From JACRPZ01 sp040758255 (GTDB taxonomy: Bacteria > Nitrospirota > Thermodesulfovibrionia > UBA6902), in NCBI GenBank assembly GCA_040758255.1, contig JBFLVX010000041.1:1-15850 (forward strand): DNA of 15,850 bases, in the 5' to 3' direction. This document shows, in pieces, positions 1 through 5,622 of the stretch. Positions within the stretch are counted from its first letter, which is position 1; each line of letters starts with the position of its first letter. The notes beneath the pieces are model-generated. The model was given only the letters and a program-made list of their open reading frames with translations. It had not been told where the DNA came from and did no database searches. The position numbers and the translations under genes were made by a program.

Positions 1-751
1 GTTCTGCGTAAATCCGAGCGCCTCTCTCGATCGCATGATTTAGTTCTTCAATCACGAGAATTCCTGCGCCTTCGGAAATCACGAAGCCGTCCCTGTTGCT
101 GTCAAAAGGCCTGCTCGCCTTCTCAGGCTCATGATTCCTTTTTGACAGCGCGCCTGATGCAGCATATCCTCCTACAGCCAGCCTGCAAACAGGAGCTTCG
201 GCTCCGCCGGCAATAGCAATATCAATATCACCGTTTTGTATCATCCTAAAGGCTTCTCCAATCGCGTTGGTTCCTGAAGCACATGCTGTTGATATTCCGA
301 GAGAGGGTCCTTTTATGCCTAATTTCATTGAAATATATGAAGATGCCATATTTATCGTGCTTGCTGACATTAAGTAAGCTGAGAACGGCTTGCCTTTTAA
401 GAGATGATCTCCGAGCGCTTTTTCCATACTGGTAATCCCGCCCCTGCTTGAGCCGATGATAATGCCCGCATTTTCCGTATTTATTACCTCTGCGTCTTTT
501 ACTGCCATCATTGCCGCTGCAACTGCATAATGGATAAAAGGATCCAGCCGTTGAATATCTTTTTTTGAGATATATTTTTCAGGAGTGAAGTCTTTCAGTT
601 CTCCTGCGATACGGCTTGTCAATCCAGAGGGGTCAAATTTTGTTATCTGACTTATTCCGGTAATCTTTGTTGTCAGATTGTCCCACGTGGTTTCGATATT
701 ATTGCCAAGCGGTGTTACCGCGCCGATGCCTGTGATTGCAACACGTCTCAT
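1..751 (-). CDS. FabF-type beta-ketoacyl-ACP synthase (KAS II family), 3' end outside window
   Basis: Condensing enzyme that would extend an acyl-ACP with malonyl-ACP. The visible 250 codons begin MRRVAITGIGAVTPLG, the usual family start. They contain the nucleophile motif TACASGTNAIGEA (active-site Cys about residue 157, codon at 281-283), AGGAEAP, and the SRPFDSNRDGFV/EGAG segment typical of FabF. The two catalytic histidines lie beyond the left edge. The motif GSSRGG before the active site differs from the GIGG-like segment of E. coli FabF. No acpP or fabG precedes the gene, so it may be a second, specialised KAS rather than the housekeeping copy. The ATG is forced, because an in-frame TAA lies three codons upstream and the next residues match the family. 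There is no Shine-Dalgarno, but a TATAAT sits 5 nt before the ATG. Family assignment is secure; the specific pathway is not. Confidence 0.93.
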   Translation of the reverse strand, partial: MRRVAITGIGAVTPLGNNIETTWDNLTTKITGISQITKFDPSGLTSRIAGELKDFTPEKYISKKDIQRLDPFIHYAVAAAMMAVKDAEVINTENAGIIIGSSRGGITSMEKALGDHLLKGKPFSAYLMSASTINMASSYISMKLGIKGPSLGISTACASGTNAIGEAFRMIQNGDIDIAIAGGAEAPVCRLAVGGYAASGALSKRNHEPEKASRPFDSNRDGFVISEGAGILVIEELNHAIERGARIYAE

Positions 752-764
752 AACAGATTATACT
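736..764 (+). promoter_or_regulatory. Predicted sigma70-type promoter of moaC, inside the fabF-type gene start
   Basis: TTGCAA (736-741), a 17-nt spacer and TATACT (759-764) on the plus strand. Transcription would start near 771 and leave a leader of about 60 nt. The -35 lies within the first codons of the divergent synthase gene. The -10 overlaps the opposite-strand TATAAT (757-762), so the two promoters could not be occupied at once. The leader is too short for a molybdenum-cofactor riboswitch. Confidence 0.5.
757..762 (-). promoter_or_regulatory. -10 element (TATAAT) for the fabF-type gene, probably leaderless transcript
   Basis: On the minus strand a perfect TATAAT ends 5 nt before the ATG at 751, placing the predicted transcription start at or within a base or two of the start codon. 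No convincing -35 is seen at 16-18 nt spacing (the closest, CCGACA at 783-788, has a 20-nt spacer). The spacing and the lack of a Shine-Dalgarno fit a leaderless mRNA. Confidence 0.45.
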
Positions 765-832
765 AACACAAGTGAATTATGATGTCGGGGATATATTAAT
801 GATTTCAGGGAAGATGCCGGAGGTTTACAAGA

Positions 833-1306
833 ATGAGAAAACTTACACATATTGACAGTGAAGGCAGGGCAAAGATGGTAGATGTCGGCGCTAAACCGGC
901 AACTCAGAGGGAGGCAATAGCAAGAGGCGCTGTTTATATGAAGAAAGAGACGCTCCGCCTTATTACAGATAAAAAGATCGCCAAAGGAAATGTGTTTGAG
1001 ACGGCAAGGCTTGCCGGCATTATGGCGGCAAAGAGAACCTGCGAACTCATACCATTATGCCATCAACTGAACCTCACCTCCGTCTCTGTGGATTTTGATG
1101 TTGACATGAGAAAGAGTAAGGTTGATATTGAGGCAAAGGTAAAATGTAATGGGCAGACAGGCGTTGAAATGGAGGCGCTTACTGCGGTCTCAGTTGCAGC
1201 CCTCACTATCTATGATATGTGCAAGGCAGTGGATAAGGCTATGGTTCTCTCCGACATTATGCTTATTGAAAAACGCGGCGGCAAAAGCGGGGAATGGCGG
1301 AGATGA
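833..1306 (+). CDS. moaC: Cyclic pyranopterin monophosphate synthase MoaC
   Basis: Second half of the first step of molybdenum cofactor synthesis: it converts the MoaA product 3',8-cyclo-7,8-dihydro-GTP to cyclic pyranopterin monophosphate in the cytoplasm. The 157-residue length is typical. The catalytic residues known from E. coli MoaC occur at the same numbers: Lys51, His77 (in LCHQL), Glu112 and Glu114 (in GVEMEAL), Asp128 and Lys131 (in YDMCKAVDK). The ATG at 833 follows GGAGG (819-823) at good spacing. It stands alone here, with no moaA, moaE or mogA beside it, so the other cofactor genes must be elsewhere. It converges on the DUF4388 gene with only 18 nt between stops and no recognisable terminator. 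Confidence 0.97.
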   Translation: MRKLTHIDSEGRAKMVDVGAKPATQREAIARGAVYMKKETLRLITDKKIAKGNVFETARLAGIMAAKRTCELIPLCHQLNLTSVSVDFDVDMRKSKVDIEAKVKCNGQTGVEMEALTAVSVAALTIYDMCKAVDKAMVLSDIMLIEKRGGKSGEWRR

Positions 1307-1324
1307 AATATCAGGCTTTGTTTG

Positions 1325-2482
1325 TTACTCTTTCAATTTTAATTTGTCGAGTTCAGTCCTCGCCTTTTTATTGTCTGGATTAAATTTTAGGGCATTTTCA
1401 AACTCCCGGATTGCCCTCAGTTTCATCCCGGAATTCAGGAAAATAAGTCCAAGATGCATATAGTAATCTGAATTTTTAGGCTCCAGACTTATCGCTTTTA
1501 GCATGGTCTCTTCAGCCTCTTTTATCCTTTTAGGTATTTTACTCAGCGCTAATGATAGATGCGCCCAGTAAATGGCTTCCCGTGGTTGTATGTTTGTTGC
1601 CGTCCGGAAGGAATCCGAAGCCCCCCAGAAGTTTCCTTTTAAAAAATCATCAATGCCTTTTTTGAAATGCTCTTTTGCAAGTATTATATTCGGGTCCTTA
1701 ACTTTTTTGGATTTTTTGATCCTGAAGATGGAGTTGTCATACTCTGCCCGGCTCTTCTCATTCTTCAGCGTATTGTAAGCATGGTTCAGCGCTGAGAAAA
1801 GTTTAGAGAGGCGCTCATTCAAGGTATCATTGTGCAGGTAATCATGCATGTCAGGATGGTATTTCTTCACCTTTTTCAGATACGCTTTTTTTATCTCATC
1901 AAAAGAAACGTCTACGTTGACTTCGAGCAATTCATAGTGAGTCAATGAGTCCATTTTTGCATAAAGTTCATTTATCTCTTTATCGAAGCCGGATGCCTTC
2001 TCTTTTTCAATCCTCTGGCTTCCTGCGTTTATAAGGTCATTGACAGGGATATCAAGGGTGATCACTTCTTCGCAAGGAGGGGAATTCTTAAACTTAAAAT
2101 GACCTTCTTCCCATTCAAAGAGGCTGAGTACGATCTCCGTCATATGCTGCCTTATCGCTGATACAAACTCTTCCGGGCTAAGATATCCCTGCTCTACAAG
2201 TATCATCCCCTTGCGTTTGCCGGTCTCTTCACGCAATTTTATCGATTTCAGATATTGTTCTTCTGATAATACGCCTGTTCTGAGCAAAAAATCCCCGAGA
2301 CGATCCGTTGCAACGCTTGATGAAGCGAATACAATAGAGCCGTTATTGAAATATATTTTTTTGCTGGCGTCGCCTTTTGTAAAAGTAACAACGCCTGTCT
2401 TCCGGTCTTTACTAAAAGAGGCGAGCAGCTGCGGGAGACTGTTTTGTTTGATATTCCCTTCTTGATGCAAGTCGTCGCTCAT
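1325..2482 (-). CDS. DUF4388 (PATAN) - J domain - TPR fusion protein
   Basis: A predicted cytoplasmic scaffold or co-chaperone of 385 residues. Residues about 10-150 resemble the DUF4388/PATAN domain, with the pattern G-x-L-x-FxxGxIVxA, a LGDFLLRTG stretch and an FEWEEGHF ending, a domain often found in signalling proteins. Residues about 180-252 form a J domain with an intact HPD motif (209-211) followed by ALNHAYNTL and RAEYD, so interaction with a DnaK-type Hsp70 is expected. There is no Gly/Phe region and no zinc domain, so it is not a canonical DnaJ. Residues about 268-370 form roughly three TPR-like helical repeats. No signal peptide or membrane segment is seen. The Shine-Dalgarno is weak. 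It lies 57 nt downstream of the small membrane protein and is probably cotranscribed with it. Domain calls are solid; the biological role is unknown. Confidence 0.85.
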   Translation of the reverse strand: MSDDLHQEGNIKQNSLPQLLASFSKDRKTGVVTFTKGDASKKIYFNNGSIVFASSSVATDRLGDFLLRTGVLSEEQYLKSIKLREETGKRKGMILVEQGYLSPEEFVSAIRQHMTEIVLSLFEWEEGHFKFKNSPPCEEVITLDIPVNDLINAGSQRIEKEKASGFDKEINELYAKMDSLTHYELLEVNVDVSFDEIKKAYLKKVKKYHPDMHDYLHNDTLNERLSKLFSALNHAYNTLKNEKSRAEYDNSIFRIKKSKKVKDPNIILAKEHFKKGIDDFLKGNFWGASDSFRTATNIQPREAIYWAHLSLALSKIPKRIKEAEETMLKAISLEPKNSDYYMHLGLIFLNSGMKLRAIREFENALKFNPDNKKARTELDKLKLKE

Positions 2483-2539
2483 ATTTATCTTGAATTCTGA
2501 ATTCTTTCTATAGAGGTATTTTTATGGAAAGGAACATTA

Positions 2540-2815
2540 TTAATTGCTGCGGCTTAAATCAGATTTTAAGTCCGGGGATTGATTCTCATAATTTTTAATC
2601 TTGGTTAAAAGTTTATTTGTCTCTTTCTTGAAATCATCTTTTATTTTGGCGATCTCCTCATCTTTTCCCCTTATATCCCGTTTGAGCTTATATGAATATG
2701 CCCCGATCGCGCCTATAACGATTAATAGAAGGGCTATGAATATACGGACACCCTTCGGCGTTCTGAGGATTTCACGGCTTTCTATATCCTGCTCAAGTCT
2801 GGTTTTATCTAACAT
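2540..2815 (-). CDS. Small single-span membrane protein with C-terminal coiled coil
   Basis: I do not recognise a named family. The 91 residues show a charged N-terminus (1-24) and one hydrophobic segment (about 25-43, VRIFIALLLIVIGAIGAYSY). A Lys/Glu-rich helix with coiled-coil character follows (about 44-78), then a polar tail. This is the layout of a small bitopic inner-membrane protein whose coiled coil could dimerise or tether a partner. The adjacent J/TPR protein is an obvious candidate, but that is only inference from neighbourhood. The codon pattern, the conserved reading direction and a promoter immediately upstream support it as a real gene. There is no Shine-Dalgarno before the ATG, whereas a -10-like TATACA ends 7 nt upstream of it. 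Confidence 0.7.
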   Translation of the reverse strand: MLDKTRLEQDIESREILRTPKGVRIFIALLLIVIGAIGAYSYKLKRDIRGKDEEIAKIKDDFKKETNKLLTKIKNYENQSPDLKSDLSRSN

Positions 2816-2822
2816 GGTGATG

Positions 2823-2851
2823 TGTATAAAATAACAGATTTAGGGCGGCAA
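2823..2851 (-). promoter_or_regulatory. Predicted promoter of the small membrane protein gene
   Basis: On the minus strand TTGCCG (2846-2851), a 17-nt spacer and TATACA (2823-2828). The -10 ends 7 nt before the ATG at 2815, so transcription would begin at or just before the start codon. It would drive the small protein and the DUF4388-J-TPR gene. Confidence 0.45.
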
Positions 2852-2859
2852 ATGACAAG

Positions 2860-3366
2860 TTATTTATATCTTTTCACCTCAAAGCGGTAAAGCTCTATCT
2901 TTTCTGAAGGGTGTATTCCGGCCTTCATTGACGCTATGCTGATCTGCTCATCAACAGTATCAACGCCTTCAAGGTCAGGCAGTAATAATCCTCTCCGTTC
3001 GCCGCTTTTGACAATCACCCCGTATTTTTTTGGATCAAGTTCCTTCTTGCCTGCAACTTTTTCAGGCGATGTCAGCACATCAACAGAATATTCAAGTCCG
3101 CTCAGTTCTTCTGGACTTACAGGAAGGAATCTCGGGTCCTGAGTAGCCGCGCTTATGGCGTTCTGTATGATCTCACACGCTACGTTTTTCGTACATGGGG
3201 AAAACGTTCCTATACATCCCCTTAATTCGCCATTTTCCTTTATAGAGACAAAAACCCCGGCTCTCCCTTTCATTTCAGATGAAAGATCTGCTGGGATTTG
3301 CGCGGTCTCTCCGTTAAGAACAAATTTCTCAACGGTCTCTTTTGCAAGCTTCACGAGAGGGTGCAT
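2860..3366 (-). CDS. AMMECR1-domain protein (AmmeMemoRadiSam protein A type)
   Basis: A 168-residue stand-alone AMMECR1 domain, the full usual length for bacterial and archaeal members. The invariant LRGCIGT motif is at 48-54, and QDPRFLPVSPEEL, the SVDVLTSPE strand and the GLLLPD segment are all present. The family's biochemical activity is not firmly established. In many prokaryotes it is encoded with a Memo-like protein and a radical SAM enzyme, neither of which is seen here. Soluble and cytoplasmic, with no signal. The ATG agrees with the family N-terminus, yet no Shine-Dalgarno precedes it: the whole 60-nt gap to the upstream polyprenyl synthase stop is filled by a palindromic repeat. 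It is probably the last gene of the mtnA unit, translated by readthrough or coupling. Confidence 0.92.
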   Translation of the reverse strand: MHPLVKLAKETVEKFVLNGETAQIPADLSSEMKGRAGVFVSIKENGELRGCIGTFSPCTKNVACEIIQNAISAATQDPRFLPVSPEELSGLEYSVDVLTSPEKVAGKKELDPKKYGVIVKSGERRGLLLPDLEGVDTVDEQISIASMKAGIHPSEKIELYRFEVKRYK

Positions 3367-3370
3367 AATT

Positions 3371-3426
3371 AGTCGTTAGTTGTTAGTTGTCAGTCTGAAA
3401 ACTAAAAACTGACAGCTAAAAACTTC
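3371..3426 (+). repeat. 56-nt palindromic intergenic repeat, copy 1
   Basis: Imperfect inverted repeat: left arm 3375-3394 (GTTAGTTGTTAGTTGTCAGT), A-rich loop about 3395-3407, right arm about 3408-3426. A second copy lies in opposite orientation at 8136-8191, with 48 of 56 positions matching by eye. It abuts the stop codon of the polyprenyl synthase gene and ends 4 nt before the AMMECR1 ATG. There is no coding capacity and no T-run, so it is not a normal terminator. Confidence 0.85.
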
Positions 3427-4401
3427 TTACTTCCTTCTGTTTAATGCGTAATTTGACAAAGTAAGAAGAGCTGTCTTTTCCATGGAATCTTCAAATATAT
3501 TGAGTTCAGCGCCCGCTTCTTTAATGATAGCGGTTGCCTTCGCATAGGACTGCTCAATGGATTTGTACTTATTCAGCAGATCCTGTATGTAATTGAGATC
3601 AGATGCTAATAACTTCTCGTTCTTGATAATTATCTTTAATTTTTCCGCTTCATCATAAGATGCCTTCTTAAGCAGGTATATTAGCGGAAGGGTTATCTTG
3701 CCTTCCTCGATGTCTTTGCCGAGGCTCTTGCCCAGCGCCTTCTCTTCCGCCATATAGTCAAGAATGTCATCTGCTATCTGAAAGGCCCTGCCCAATTTTA
3801 ATCCGAAGGATGCAAGGGCATTCACCTTTTTCTTAGGAGAGCCTCCAAGAATAGCCCCGCTCATGCAGGCCGCTGACATAAGGGTAGCGGTTTTGCCTGT
3901 TATTATCTCCATGTAATCTTCTTCGGATATATCCGGGTTGCCTTTTAAGGCAAGCTGGAGCATCTCCTTTTCAGCCATCCCTGCGGTTGCGCCTGACAGG
4001 GCGTCCATTATCTTCTGATTCTTGAGCGAGTTGGCGAGCCTAAGCGCATTTGAGTAAAAGAAATCACCCGCAAGAACCGCGATCTGGTTGCCCCATACGG
4101 AGTGTGCCGGGGGCCTTCCCCTTCTGAGATTAGCGCTGTCAACTACATCGTCATGAAGAAGTGAAGCCGTGTGTATTGATTCAACGCTGCATGCAAGAGT
4201 GCGGGTCTTTTCTCCTGTGTAACCGGATATCCTGGCGCAGAGTATGACAAGAAGCGGCCGGATGCGTTTACCCCCGCCAGTGAATATATGCCTGCCCACA
4301 TCATAAACAATAGGCGAGGCAGCCTTCAGAGTCTCGTGTATCTTCTCCTCCGCGGCTGCAAGGTCTTTCCCGTAATATTCCCAGATCTCTTTAATATTCA
4401 T
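3427..4401 (-). CDS. Long-chain polyprenyl diphosphate synthase (IspB/HepT-like trans-prenyltransferase)
   Basis: Condenses isopentenyl diphosphate units onto an allylic primer to make the long side chain of a respiratory quinone. The 324 residues carry GGGKRIRPLL (42-51), the first Asp-rich motif DDVVD (84-88), RRGRP (93-97), and the second Asp-rich motif DDILD (211-215) followed by GKSLGKDIEEGK. The residue five positions before the first Asp-rich motif is Ala79, as in E. coli IspB (IHTATLLHDDVVD). Small residues there favour products longer than C20, so an octaprenyl-type chain is likely, but exact length cannot be read from sequence. The start codon lies 6 nt after the mtnA stop with no clear Shine-Dalgarno, implying translational coupling in an operon with mtnA. 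The pairing with mtnA has no evident metabolic logic. Confidence 0.93.
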   Translation of the reverse strand: MNIKEIWEYYGKDLAAAEEKIHETLKAASPIVYDVGRHIFTGGGKRIRPLLVILCARISGYTGEKTRTLACSVESIHTASLLHDDVVDSANLRRGRPPAHSVWGNQIAVLAGDFFYSNALRLANSLKNQKIMDALSGATAGMAEKEMLQLALKGNPDISEEDYMEIITGKTATLMSAACMSGAILGGSPKKKVNALASFGLKLGRAFQIADDILDYMAEEKALGKSLGKDIEEGKITLPLIYLLKKASYDEAEKLKIIIKNEKLLASDLNYIQDLLNKYKSIEQSYAKATAIIKEAGAELNIFEDSMEKTALLTLSNYALNRRK

Positions 4402-4407
4402 ATCATA

Positions 4408-5469
4408 TTAAGGTTCAAGCATTATGCTCTTCAAATCAATATCTTTTTTGTTAAGTTTATGCAGGTCTTCGGGCCTGAAGACCCCTTTTTCAGTAATTAT
4501 GCCTGTCACATATTTTGCCGGCGTCACATCAAAGGCAGGGTTTCTCACTTTTACTCCTACAGGCGCTATCCTGCATTCAAATACATTGGTAACTTCACTT
4601 GAATCACGCTCTTCAATAGGGATAAATTTTCCGGAGGCGATTGAAAAGTCAATGCTGCTAATAGGAGCGGCTACATAGAAAGGTATGCCGTGCTCCTTGC
4701 AGAGTATGGCTAAAGAGTAAGTGCCTATCTTGTTTGCTACATCGCCGTTTGCAGCGGTTCTGTCTGTGCCGACTATCGCCAGATCTATCTCTCCTTTTTG
4801 CATAATGGAACCTGCCATATTGTCGGTAATCAATGTCACCGGTATATTATCTTCCATAAGCTCCCATGCGGTTAACCGCGCTCCCTGCAGCACCGGTCTT
4901 GTCTCATCAGCAATAACCTGTATCTTCTTGCCCTGCTCTACTGCCGCGCGCATCGGGCCTGTAGCGGTTCCGTATCCGCCTGTGGCAAGCGAGCCCGCGT
5001 TGCAGTGCGTTATGATCGTGTCGCCGTCTTTTATGAACCGGGCGCCCCATCTGCCTATAGCCTTGTTAATCTCTACGTCCTCTTTAAGTATGTCATTGGC
5101 TTCTTTTGTAAGAAAATCTTTCAGCTTATTAACCGGTTCATCTCTCCTCTCATGCAGAGCCTTCTTTATCCTCTCCACCGCCCATCTGATATTCACCGCA
5201 GTGGGTCTTGTCGCGAGCAGGGTCTCAAAGACAACCTCCATCTCTTTCATGAAGTCATCGAAATTATCTGAATCTACATCCTGAGCGCCAAGGGCTATGC
5301 CCATAGCAGCGGCAATCCCTATGGCCGGTGCACCGCGTATCCAGAGCTTTTTAATCCCCTCTGCAACCATCCTGTAGTCTTTACAGTCAATATACTTGAC
5401 CTCAAGAGGAAGCCTGCTCTGATCCAGCATCATCACTTTTCCGTTAATTAGCTCTATTGTTTTAACCAC
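4408..5469 (-). CDS. mtnA: S-methyl-5-thioribose-1-phosphate isomerase MtnA
   Basis: Aldose-ketose isomerase of the methionine salvage pathway: it converts 5-methylthioribose-1-phosphate to 5-methylthioribulose-1-phosphate. The 353 residues include RGAPAIG (45-51), the catalytic Cys156 in THCNAGSLAT, ETRPVLQGARLT (189-200) and the catalytic Asp236 in GTDRTAANGDVANKIGT. The eIF2B-like fold distinguishes MtnA from ribose-1,5-bisphosphate isomerases, and the overall match to MtnA is strong. The start is a GTG at 5467-5469, preceded by GAGAGG (5475-5480) at 5-nt spacing. It is first in a unit with the polyprenyl diphosphate synthase. The other salvage genes (mtnP/mtnN, mtnK, mtnB-D) are not in the window. 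The link to metK and ahcY further right is thematic, through SAM metabolism, rather than operonic. Confidence 0.95.
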   Translation of the reverse strand: MVKTIELINGKVMMLDQSRLPLEVKYIDCKDYRMVAEGIKKLWIRGAPAIGIAAAMGIALGAQDVDSDNFDDFMKEMEVVFETLLATRPTAVNIRWAVERIKKALHERRDEPVNKLKDFLTKEANDILKEDVEINKAIGRWGARFIKDGDTIITHCNAGSLATGGYGTATGPMRAAVEQGKKIQVIADETRPVLQGARLTAWELMEDNIPVTLITDNMAGSIMQKGEIDLAIVGTDRTAANGDVANKIGTYSLAILCKEHGIPFYVAAPISSIDFSIASGKFIPIEERDSSEVTNVFECRIAPVGVKVRNPAFDVTPAKYVTGIITEKGVFRPEDLHKLNKKDIDLKSIMLEP

Positions 5470-5504
5470 AATATCCTCTCATTTCTTGCAAATTGTAACG
5501 GCTT

Positions 5505-5533
5505 AGTATAGTTGAAAATCTAATATGATTCAA
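5505..5533 (-). promoter_or_regulatory. Predicted sigma70-type promoter of mtnA
   Basis: On the minus strand TTGAAT (5528-5533), a 17-nt spacer and TATACT (5505-5510). Transcription would start near 5498 and give a leader of about 29 nt containing the GAGAGG ribosome-binding site. It is the best-formed promoter on this strand and marks mtnA as the start of a unit. Confidence 0.6.
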
Positions 5534-5543
5534 TATTAAAGCA

Positions 5544-5597
5544 GCCCTTCGACAGGCTCAGGCTGATGGTTGTCGTAGTGAGCTTGTCGAACTATGA
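5544..5597. repeat. Palindromic intergenic repeat with TTCGACAGGCTCA / TGAGCTTGTCGAA arms
   Basis: Two 13-nt arms (5548-5560 and 5579-5591) are complementary except at one position and flank an 18-nt loop. I recognise the core from intergenic regions of many environmental bacteria, where it behaves as a dispersed REP-like element. It lies between the end of the Nramp-like gene and the mtnA promoter. There is no T-run after either arm, so it is not a standard terminator, although the hairpin could protect the 3' end of the Nramp transcript. Confidence 0.8.
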
Positions 5598-5622
5598 CGT
5601 ACATGTCCGTCCCTTGGTATTA

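Noticed and set aside
765..832. Molybdenum-cofactor riboswitch upstream of moaC
   Set aside because: The predicted leader is only about 60 nt and shows no long paired structure, too short for the known motif.
1307..1324. Bidirectional terminator between moaC and the DUF4388 gene
   Set aside because: The 18-nt gap and its flanks contain no stable stem; the two transcripts may simply overlap.
1149..1463. Plus-strand open frame overlapping the end of moaC
   Set aside because: It is out of frame inside moaC and runs into the opposite DUF4388 gene; low-complexity translation with no support.
2490..2505. Doubled GAATTC before the DUF4388 gene as an operator
   Set aside because: Only two adjacent 6-mers in an AT-rich gap; chance is a sufficient explanation.
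3371..3426. CRISPR-like or tandem repeat array
   Set aside because: The short GTTAGTT units form one palindrome; there are no regularly spaced repeats with unique spacers anywhere in the window.
4721..5284. 187-codon open frame on the plus strand opposite mtnA
   Set aside because: It lies entirely antisense to a gene with all MtnA motifs, has no ribosome-binding site and shows no recognisable protein features.
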